From positions 94,900,925 through 94,964,924 of the forward strand of contig OY743168.1 of assembly GCA_963555705.1 (NCBI GenBank): DNA of 64,000 bases, given 5' to 3'. The notes below the pieces were generated by a model that saw nothing but the letters and a program-made list of their open reading frames with translations, was not told the DNA's origin and searched no databases. How positions within the stretch are numbered: the stretch's first letter is position 1; the number at the start of each line of letters is the position of its first letter. This document shows, piece after piece, positions 56,123 through 64,000 of the stretch. The position numbers were made by a program, and so were the translations under genes. The DNA comes from Ligustrum vulgare (lineage: Eukaryota; Streptophyta; Magnoliopsida; Lamiales; Oleaceae).

Positions 56123-57000
56123 GTGGCAATCAATGTCCAAATGCTTGGTACGCTCAAGAAAAACAGGATCAGTAGTTATGTGTAAGGCTAACTTGTTATC
56201 GCACCAAGAGAGAAATAGGAAGAGATAAGGAAATATGAAGATCCTGTAATATATATGTAGGTGATCCTTAATTATCTTATCATCAGTCCACGTGAGCAAT
56301 ACATCATCAACATGCATCAATGGAGCTAGAAATTGACTGGAGGTTTTCTTAATAAACAAAAAATATTCATGAGATGACTGAACAAAACCAAAGTCTTGAA
56401 GTTTATCACAAAACTCATTGTTCCATTGTGTAGAGGCCTGCTTCAACACTCTTTAGCTTACATACTTTGCTTGATGCATCTTTATCATACCACTCTGGTG
56501 GTAACATATAGACATTTTCATTAAGATGTTCGTGCAAAAAGGCATTATTAATATCTAGTTGATATAATGGCCAAGCCTTTGAAGAAGCAACAACAATAAG
56601 GAGTCTTACAGTGACTAATTTAGCTGCTGATGAGAAACTTTTCTGTGTACTCATGGACTTAATCATACCCTTAGGCCACTAATAGCGGTTATTTCCAAAA
56701 GACATGAATACAAATAAAAAAGATCCCCTGGATAAGCTTCACGACCGGCGGTTTTTGTAATAGAAGAGGCATTTGGCAATAAGTGTGGGCTTATTTCTGG
56801 ACTTAATTTTGTCTATTGGACCATCTGGGCACATTTAAACTTCGTAGACCCACTTGAATCCAATAGCTTGCTTATCAAGAGGTAGGTTAGAAATTTTCCC
56901 AAGTCTAGTTAATTTCTAAAGCATCCGATTCAGTGTTCATTGCCTTAACCCAATCTGGGTTTTTACTGCCTGTAGATAAGATTTTTGTGACACATTTGCT
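56123..57000 (-). pseudogene. Copia-B reverse transcriptase and RNase H (degenerate, internally deleted)
   Basis: Minus strand: PDWVKAMN and FKWVYEV-type residues near 56850-56960, AAKLVTVRLLIVVASSKAWP and LYQLDINNAFLHEHLNE (56520-56640), KQAS-type [19 protein letters not shown], then [12 protein letters not shown] where YVDD has become HVDD (about 56300). Shortly after, the frame jumps to the RNase H motif [20 protein letters not shown] and KHLDIDCH, so about 130 residues between RT and late RNase H are deleted. LDIDCH abuts the LINE insertion. Confidence 0.82.
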
Positions 57001-57534
57001 AGAAAAGACACATAAGTTCTACTGAAACATGGTGAAATAAGATACGAAAAAGTATATGGAGTATAACATGAGCTCTAAGGAAGATCACTAGTAGTTGAGA
57101 TACTGGCAGTCATGTAGTGAGGTTGGTAGCAAAGTTTTGAAACTAAGTAGGGGTAGCCTTCTGTCTAGATCTCTTTCAAGGTGCCACCTGAGGCTGAATG
57201 GTATCATCACGGGGTACAGAATCAGCTGGTGAAGTGGGAACATGTAAAGAAGCTGAAGAGCGATCATTGTTGACATGAACAAAATCAGCTAGAGAAGTAG
57301 GTAAAATATGATTGATGTTAGGACTGAGGGAGTTATAGGCTTGATGGGAGTGTGATCAATGGTATAATGGAATGGTCTAGGTAAAGGAGTTTGATCAGAG
57401 ACAATACTCTTTTTTGGATAAGGGGAAGAACTCTCACAAAATTGGACGTCCCTAGAAACAAGGATTTGATAAGAATCAAGGTCATACAACTTGTATCCGT
57501 TTTACCCTAGACTGAGTCCTAGAAATATACATTT
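57001..57534 (-). pseudogene. Copia-B integrase-RT linker
   Basis: Minus strand YDLDSYQILVSRDVQFCESS and PYPKKSIVSDQTPLPRPF (57300-57489), the usual 'KxYDLxxxxxxxSRDVxFxE' linker after integrase. The rest has no conserved motif and is broken. Confidence 0.72.
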
Positions 57535-57798
57535 TCATGGTTTTGAATCAAATTTGACTTTATGTGGTGTAGTGTTTGATGCATAATATAGACAACCAAA
57601 TGGTCTGATCATAGAATAACTTGGTTTGTAACCAAATAGAACCTCAAATGATGTTTTCCATTGGATGACAGAACTAGGTAACTTATTTATGATGAATGTA
57701 GCCATAAGAATTGAAAAAGTCCAAAATTTGGTAGATAAATGAGCACGAAACATCAAGGATCTAGCCATATGTGGGAGATGCTTATACTTTATCTCAAC
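57535..57798 (-). pseudogene. Copia-B integrase C-terminal part
   Basis: The minus strand starts at VEIKYKHLPHMARSLMF, which contains the third catalytic-motif region, and runs through KFWTFSILMATFIINKLPSS, FEVLFGYKPSYSMIRPFGC and KVKFDSKP. It is the direct continuation of the integrase fragment ending at 61035; the insertion split the conserved QQN-xVVE motif. Confidence 0.85.
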
Positions 57799-58818
57799 TG
57801 TAACGTCCCGAATTCCGTGAAACCCGGGACGCCACTTTGTCCTTTAAAATCTACTTTAATGCGGAAAATAAATTTAATTCAAAACGTCACACTCATTATT
57901 TGAAACCTTCAGCGAAAATTTGATTAATTTAAATATAGAACAGTTCATAAAACTTGTGTCTCAATTATTTAAATGAAATTAACGATAAATAATTTAACGA
58001 GCAACATTCATAAAATCGTCTAATAACATCATTATTTATTTAATTTTGCCAACGCTGCCCATTCATTCGCCACCATCTCCGAGATCTGCAAAAGCTGTTA
58101 AAATTGGAATGAGCATTCGAAAGAAATACTCAGTAAACTCATCGCCAATAATTAATTTACAGAATAATTTAACACATACTTATGCAATCATATAGTGACA
58201 TCATCATCATCATAGGCTATTTTAATAAAATCAAAGGCTCTTTAAAAATCATAGGGTGTGGGTAGTCTCGTCTCATGCATTTAAAGCATGTAAGTTATGC
58301 ATAACATCATTTCACATTCTTATCTCATAAGAGATATTCTCGTCTCATCTCATGCATCAAAGCATATAAATCACGTAATTTCACATAAGGCACGTAAATT
58401 ATAATTTAAACTAATTAGTGAATGCGAGTCTACCTTAAATTTGCGAGTTTGAAAGTAGAACAGAAATATCACGTCAAACTTCTAAATCACCAAATGTATC
58501 GTCTAGCCAAAAGAAAATTAAATTAATTTAGCATTTCGAAAATTGAGATATTAAAGTGAATAAATAAAGTTTAGGGGTTGAATTGAAATTTTTAAAGAAA
58601 GCATGGTTTTTAAAAGTACAAGGGCTGAAATGGACTTTTTCGAAAATTAGTGGGCTGAAAATGACAAACCAGAAAGTCCTGGCCAAATTGTATTTCAGCA
58701 GAACTCTTGGGCCGAAATAGATTGATTTGAAACTTTGGGCTAAAACAAAACTCTTAATAAACGTTTTAAGGGCTGACTTGATACATTTTAAAAAGGAGGG
58801 GGACCAAAAGGTAAAATT

Positions 58819-58821
<3 letters not shown>

Positions 58822-58892
<71 letters not shown>
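58822..58892. repeat. (TA)n microsatellite, about 70 bp
   Basis: Uninterrupted TA units within the solo LTR, followed by (CT)n and (GA)n tracts at 58905-58940. The alternating tyrosine-isoleucine frames it creates are not genes. Confidence 0.97.
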
Positions 58893-58893
<1 letters not shown>

Positions 58894-59817
58894 CTCTCAT
58901 CCCTCTCTCTCTATAATCGGTCCGAGAGAGAGAGAGAGAAATGGAGGGCGACGGAAGGGCTTCACCCCTTCCTCCCTTCGTCGGTGCCTCCGGCGGTTCA
59001 GCCGGCCGTAGCACCACCGGCATATGGCGACGGTAGGGGTGGTGCGGTGTGGTGTGACTGTGGGCAAATTTTTGTTGTGAAAATAAGACCAAACCGAGGC
59101 TGAATGCTCGGATTCGTGGCTTTCCGGTGAATAACTCCGACCATTATTGAGGTAAGTTATGGGTTAACACAATTCTTTGGGTTTTTGGGTTTGTTTTAGG
59201 TTTTGATATTTGGGATTTTTTTGATTTGGTTGTGGATTGGAGCAGGGGCGGTCGAGTGGTGGTGATATGGTTGATGTTCAATTTGGGTATGGACAATGAG
59301 GTGTTGGATTGATGCAGGTGAAGGAGGTTGCGGTTGGGCAGTGTTTGTGGTGATATGGTGGTTGGTTTGGTTCATGGTCGAATGGGCAGTAGGGTGGCCG
59401 TGTGGTGGTGCTAGGCGAGAATGACAATTGGAAGGGAATATATTGCAGAGGTTTTTCTGTGCGTTCTGAAAGTATGTAATGTAGGTGGAATGAAGAAATT
59501 ACCCAGAACGATTGCTTGGCTTGTGTGAGTTCGAGATGGAGGGGTGGAGAGCATATATTCTGTGGGTTTTGTATATTGATGGTAATTGGGGAGAATTAAG
59601 TATTGATCTGTATCTCATTTTGGAAATTTGGAGACAGATTCTGGTTTAGGAAAAATTGTGGGAATTATCTATGGAGATGGATTATGGTTGATGGATGATT
59701 GAAATTTTGGGATTTTGGAAAGAAGGAAAATAATGAAAAACGTATAAGAAGAAAATGGGACGCAGAAGCTGAAATTTCTGTAAGTGTGATGGATTAGGGA
59801 GAGAGCTATGTGTTGAT

Positions 59818-60008
59818 TAGGGCTGGGCAAAAACCGACCCAACCCGATCAACCCGTCCAAACCGACCCAACCCGATCGGTTTGGGTCGGTTTTTCATGAA
59901 AATTGGGTTGGGTTGGGTTTTTTTTTTTAAAAAAATTTCGGGTTGGGTCGGGTTGCGGGTTGGGTGAACAACCCGACCCGACCCAACCCAACCCAACAAA
60001 AAAAAGAC

Positions 60009-60041
<33 letters not shown>

Positions 60042-60383
60042 TAATGAAACTTGACTTATTTAAATATTGATTGAACATATTTTAATTTTATTAGCAAGTG
60101 TTCAATTTATTGTATTTTTGGTTATTGTAGTGTACATAATTGATTTTGAATTAAAGATAGATTCTTGAGTGTTTTTTTTTTTTTTTTCAAAAATTTTACT
60201 AATTGGGCCAAAGCCCAAACCGACCAACCCGACCCGACCCGACCGAAATTTGGTGGGTTGGGTTGGGTTGGGTTTGAATTCGTAATTGGGTTGGGTTGGG
60301 TTGATTTTTTATCAACCCGACCGTGGTGGGTTGGGTTCGGGTTGGGCAAAAAACCGACCCAACCCGACCGACGCCCACCCTTA
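59818..60383. mobile_element. Non-autonomous hAT-type element (word-repeat class), 566 bp, inside the solo LTR
   Basis: Perfect 8-bp target duplication GTGTTGAT (59810-59817 and 60384-60391). Termini TAGGGCTGGGC and complement TAAGGGTGGGC. About 180 bp of AACCCGACCC words at each end and an AT-rich centre with long T runs (60011-60038, 60173-60187). Confidence 0.85.
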
Positions 60384-61034
60384 GTGTTGATGATTGAGGA
60401 AAGGAGAAGGATTTTGGGGTTGATTGGGAGAAATTGCTGAGGATTTTGGAAGTGATTTAGCAAATTGTTTAGGGAAAGAAACAAGGTTGGAATGGAGTAA
60501 GAGCTGTGTGATAGGATTTGATTATGGAATATGAATGTTGTTGGGAAAAACGTGTGGAAACTGGAGAGTATTGGGTGCTGATTGAAGGAGTGAGGAATTT
60601 TGGAAATTGATTCAACTGATTAAGGCAAATGAATAAATATGGGGATGGGGGAAGCTGCTAACATAATTTGGGCTCTAAATTGTAGTTTAAAAAAAAAAAA
60701 AATTTGAATTCGTTTTAACTAAAGGACATGAATTGAGGAAAAATATTGGGAAATCAAATTATGAGAGTAGGGAAAAAATCGTGAAGCGGGGATGCTTTAA
60801 ACATGTTGGGCATAAAATTCTGGATTTAAATTCATTTGGGTAATCTCTCCAATTTAAAATTGGGACATTATTTAATAAAATTTGGGAATTTGAATATGGT
60901 GAAATTTAAAATAAATTTCATTTCATTTTATTGGCTAGACGATTACGCTTTTAAAATAAATGGATAAAGTCGTAGCGACACATTTTTAAAATAATATTTA
61001 TTTAAATAAATTATGAAAAATTTCGATCGCTACA

Positions 61035-61300
61035 TCAACCACCCTATTTTGTTGTGGGGTATAAACACAGAATTTTTGGTGAATAATTTCATCTCGATGG
61101 AAAAGTAACTGGCATTCGTTGTTGGTAAACTATGTCTCATTGTTACTCCCAACACATTGTTATTGTGTATTAAATAAGGCTATGAATCCTTCCAGAATTA
61201 TGGTTACTTGGGTATTGTTTCCCATTAAAAAAGGTCCATGTAGATTTGCTGAAATCATCAACTATGGTGAGCATATAAGGAGTTCTAGACAATGAAGGCT
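61035..61300 (-). pseudogene. Copia-B integrase core
   Basis: The minus strand contains DEIIHQKFCVYTPQQN followed by VVE at the insertion boundary, and further upstream a degenerate core with the second catalytic region (NECQLLFH near 61090-61120). Confidence 0.75.
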
Positions 61301-61568
61301 AGTTATAAGGTCTCCAAACATCAATGCGCAACAAATCAAAAATAGCTTTTAGGTGAATAGAACTGCTGGGAAATGTTAGTCTTAATTGCTCAGCTTTATG
61401 GAAAGCTTCACATTCATACAAAATTGAGAGTTCATTTTCATTGGAAAAAGGCTTCAGGGAAATCCAAATCATGTAAGACAGATGTAGATGCATGTCCAAG
61501 TTTATTATGACATTCAAACAAATTACTATTACACGCTTTATTAGCAAATTTATGGGCATTAAAATCAT
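61299..61568 (-). pseudogene. Copia-B pre-integrase zinc region and integrase N-terminus
   Basis: The minus strand reads CEAFHKAEQLRLTFPSSSIH and KAIFDLLRIDVWRPYN. The first catalytic motif is IDVWRPYN (usual HxDxWGP). The zinc-binding CxxC reads CEAF, so one cysteine is lost. Confidence 0.78.
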
Positions 61569-62213
61569 TAAAATAAGGTTTCAAACATCATAAAAAGAAG
61601 GTTTTGAACAATTATTTTCAAAGACTTAACTTCTCTAGGATGTAGAGTCTTCCAACTAGTTTCCCAACTGCTAGTATATCTTCATTTTGCAGGTCTTGCA
61701 GAAGGTGGTAGTGTAGAAAGTGCATTTATTTGTCCAGTTTCAACAAGTTTTGCCACAGAAAGTAGGTTGAATTTAAAATTGGGAATATGTGATGTGTCTA
61801 CAAGATTAAGTCTATGACTCAACACACAATATGAGTAACAGGTTTGATTGCGCCATCTGGAAGATAGACATGTGTGTGTATTAGAGTAGGTTGTGGATTG
61901 ATCATCAGGTCAAGACTAGTACACTTGTGACTACTAGCTCACGTGTATAAAATCCAGGTTCCTACCTCTAATCTTTCAAGTACGGTAAAAGCATGATGAT
62001 AATTAGTATAGTCTTAATACTTGCAAAATCTCCAAAGTATGCAAAGTTCACCATTCCATTATTCCCCATTTGCATTTTGCTCTTCATGAACCTCAATATC
62101 TCATGTTGTACTATACTTGAAATGTCTGAACTTTGAGTAGGGGCCTTATCCTCGAATCCCGTGTTATCCTCTTCCAAATGCAAAGGAGTATCATCTATAT
62201 TAGCTATTGGCCG
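61569..62213 (-). pseudogene. Copia-B protease and gag-protease spacer
   Basis: The minus strand gives IVQHEILRFMKSKMQMGNNG and VNFAYFGDFA (spacer, 61968-62183), then the protease strand TWILYT-stop-ASSHKCTSL, where the catalytic DTG has become YT-stop, then THVYLPDGAIKPVTHI and FKFNLLSVAKLVETGQ. The protease cannot be functional. Confidence 0.8.
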
Positions 62214-62214
62214 T

Positions 62215-63064
62215 GATGCGAATCCTTTGGTATTTGACCAAAAATTCCCACAACAATTTGAATCAACCTCAAGAAAGCTAAAATTGATAATAAAACACCT
62301 TGACCCAAGTTTAATCTAATCCAAAATTCAAAAGTTAAGAAACATAGCCCAATGGATGTCAAATAAAGAAATTCCAATATGGTAAAAATCAACAACAATA
62401 CAAGATTAACACACTCAATATATAGTTGAAGAAAATCCAAGAAGATTACAAGAGAAAGAAATGGGGTTTTCGCCTCACCCAAGAGGAGCCTCTCACAAGA
62501 GCTTCAATGAAAAACCAAGTTGAGCCTAGGGTTCGAGAGTTGTGTTCTATTTACAATACAAAAGTTGAAAAAAAAAAATAAAGAAATCTGAAAAAAGAAG
62601 AAAAAGCGTGTTTTTTTTTTTTTTTTTTGAATTTTTAAGTACCTTTCAGTCGACCATCTGGTCGACCGAAGCCACTTTCTGTTGACCTGAACTCAGCCAA
62701 AATGAAATGAGGCTCTTGTAGAATTTCTGGACTTTTGGTAGACCGAAAATGTCTAATCCTGCCATCTTCAGTATTTTGATCATAAATTTTGATCCCGATA
62801 TCCAATTGAGGTGATTTAAAATGATTTGGAAACTAAACCAAAAGGAATACAATTTTTCAAAATAGTGAATCTCAAATTCGAATATTATCTCTGTCAAAAC
62901 TTTAATTGAATCTCAAACTTGATGCATCTTCATTTCTTTCACCTCGACTCAATTCCATAGCTTATAAATGAGTCACATCTTCAAGTCTCTTGGGCCTCGG
63001 ATCTCATCATATGGTCTACTGGCACGTGCATCGTGATCTGTCTAGGGTCCACTGACACGTGCAT
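62215..63064. mobile_element. Unidentified insert of about 850 bp splitting Copia-B gag
   Basis: Sequence with no gag homology separates the zinc-knuckle region (from 63070) and the gag-protease spacer (to 62213). A 5-bp near-duplication TGATG (62214-62218) / CGATG (63065-63069) may be the target repeat. It contains two GCACGTGCATCG-like direct repeats near 63023-63066 and GTCGACCATCTGGTCGACC at 62651-62669. It could be a short solo LTR or other element; no terminal structure is convincing. Confidence 0.5.
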
Positions 63065-63069
63065 CGATG

Positions 63070-63982
63070 TTTGACTTTCTCGATTCTGATCAAGCTTACT
63101 GTACGCTAATCGACCTTTTTGTTCCTTCAGCTTCTTGTACTAGTCTGGAAAGCCATGGATCTTAAGACAACTGCCTCTAGTATGCCCATTCATAGTACAA
63201 TTATCAAAGTGCATATTTGCATTGTCCTTAGCATTGACTCTTCCTTTGGATCATTTGCCTCTTCCAAATATACGACCAGCACCAACTCTCCTTGTATATG
63301 TTTGTGTTCTATTAATCAGTGTTGCATTATAAAAGTTTTGAGGATAAGTCTGGTGAACATCTCTCTATTTTTCTATTCTTAGAACCATGGAATATGCCTT
63401 ATTCGCACTAGGTAAGAAATTCATAACCAATATTTGATTTATGATATGGTCAAATGAATCATTTAAGCCAATGGGAAATTGGATTAACTTACTAAAACCA
63501 TTTATCTCTGTTACCTCCTTAGCTGCTTCACAAGTACAAATCAATACAAGCATTAGGAAAGCATACCCATCCAACAGTTTTTTTTAGCTTTGTATAGTAT
63601 ACAACCACTGGCTTGTTACCCTGAGTCATACTACTAATCTCCCTTCGTATTTGGTATAAGAGAGGCCCATTGCACTCACCAAATCTCTCCAATTCATTCA
63701 TAATTCTTAAGCTGAATTAGTGTATAAAAATGCATCAACAATATCCTTCTAATTGAGTTCAAAATCCAAGAAATGGCCGTGCAATCTACTCGTATCCACT
63801 ATTCATATTAGATGAATCCTCATTGGGAACTATATATTTTCCATTAGTGAACCCTAGCTTCACTTTTGCTCTAAATCAATTCGCATTGATCTGCTCCAAC
63901 TGGGATAATTATTTCCTGTGAGTGGAGAAGCCACCAACGTAATTAGGTCCTTACAAGGATAGAGGATCTTCATTATATCCAT
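63070..63982 (-). pseudogene. Copia-B gag
   Basis: The minus-strand ATG at 63982 starts MDIMKILYP...LTGNNYPSWSRSMRI, the standard copia gag N-terminus. It continues (broken) through KDIVDAFLYTNSA, RFGECNGPLLYQIRREISSM, VVVYYTKLKK, CEAAKEVTEINGFSKLIQFP and NQILVMNFLPSANKAYSMVL, then a degenerate CCHC knuckle CTMNGHTRGSC and KIHGFPD.YKKLKEQKG near 63125-63210. At least five stops and several frame shifts. Confidence 0.84.
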
Positions 63983-64000
63983 GTTCGTGATCTACATCTC
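63983..64000 (-). other. Copia-B leader, truncated by the window edge
   Basis: Only 18 bases upstream of the gag ATG are present; PBS and 5' LTR would follow outside. Confidence 0.5.

Larger units (their letters stand above)
57799..61034 (-). mobile_element. Solo LTR of a Tekay-type gypsy element, 3236 bp, inside Copia-B integrase
   Basis: Plus-strand edges TGTAACGTCCCG...GATCGCTACA and perfect 5-bp target duplication TCAAC (57794-57798 and 61035-61039), which duplicates codons of the Copia-B integrase. On the minus strand it ends GGGACGTTACA. No internal region remains. It contains a long (TA)n tract and a hAT element. GC-rich sequence around 58940-59050 may be the LTR's transcribed leader. 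Confidence 0.88.
52564..64000 (-). mobile_element. Copia-B: old Ty1/copia element cut by several insertions, runs off the right edge
   Basis: Reading the minus strand from right to left gives gag (63982 to about 63070), an unidentified insert, gag-protease spacer, protease, pre-integrase and integrase core (to 61035), a solo LTR, integrase C-terminus (57798 to 57535), linker, RT/RNase H (to 56123), a LINE, RNase H tail (52857), PPT and the start of the 3' LTR (52688 to 52564). After that Tat-2 intervenes and the LTR presumably resumes at 42066. Numerous stops and frameshifts make it long inactive. The 5' LTR is outside the window. Confidence 0.87.

Noticed and set aside
58727..59092. Open frames with long alternating Tyr-Ile tracts
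   Set aside because: They are translations of the (TA)n microsatellite and CT/GA tracts in the solo LTR.
59817..60484. Proline/valine-rich frames on both strands
   Set aside because: Produced by AACCCGACCC words of the hAT element; no start context or homology.
1..64000. A new multi-gene system of the window
   Set aside because: No cluster of co-oriented unknown genes exists; apart from one host gene and gene relics, coding signals are explained by known transposon families.

Overview
The window reads as nuclear intergenic DNA of a flowering plant, probably a eudicot. It is AT-rich, almost every coding signal belongs to a plant transposon family (Ty1/copia, Tekay- and Tat-type Ty3/gypsy, L1-type LINE, Helitron, hAT and Mutator-like elements), and the host-derived sequences look like plant genes: an Ole e 1/extensin-type gene, and relics of UFL1 and of a CIA30-family gene. 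I see no rRNA or tRNA gene and no CRISPR array. Species cannot be decided from the sequence alone.

Layout. 1-4702: degenerate minus-strand copia element (Copia-A), 5' LTR on the right. 4703-6590: sparse region with possible orphan exons and a CIA30-like exon. 6594-8919: two short hAT-type elements, a palindromic patch and a Mutator-like element. 8920-12018: low-complexity DNA, a six-copy 102-bp tandem array and what looks like the 3' end of a Tekay-type LTR. 13069-19422: nearly intact Tnt1/Tork-like copia (Copia-T) with both LTRs, target duplication, PBS and PPT, disabled by two 1-bp deletions. 19741-20085: hAT element. 21023-23304: compact LTR element with one open gag gene and no pol (TR-GAG type). 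24095-25516: the only apparently intact host gene, a two-exon secreted Ole e 1-domain protein with a proline-rich tail. 26517-27119: hAT element. 30229-36776: non-autonomous Tat-like element (Tat-1) with two hAT insertions. 36852-37022: UFL1 first-exon pseudogene with its upstream region. 37408-41756: two head-to-tail Helitron relics with helicase remnants.

42072-64000 is a nest built inside one old minus-strand copia (Copia-B). Its 3' LTR was hit by a second Tat-like element (Tat-2, 42072-52563), which later received a 2.7-kb Tekay-type solo LTR and an 810-bp solo LTR. Its RNase H region was hit by a LINE (52858-56122). Its integrase was hit by a 3.2-kb Tekay-type solo LTR (57799-61034) carrying a hAT element. 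Its gag holds about 0.85 kb of unidentified insert. Most of these boundaries are fixed by target-site duplications that can be read directly.

There is no operon-like functional system here. The interest lies in the insertion chronology, the gag-only and coding-free LTR elements, a duplicated non-coding module shared by the Tat elements, the family of 'word-repeat' hAT elements, and the gene relics. Identifications rest on reading motifs by eye; no database search was possible.
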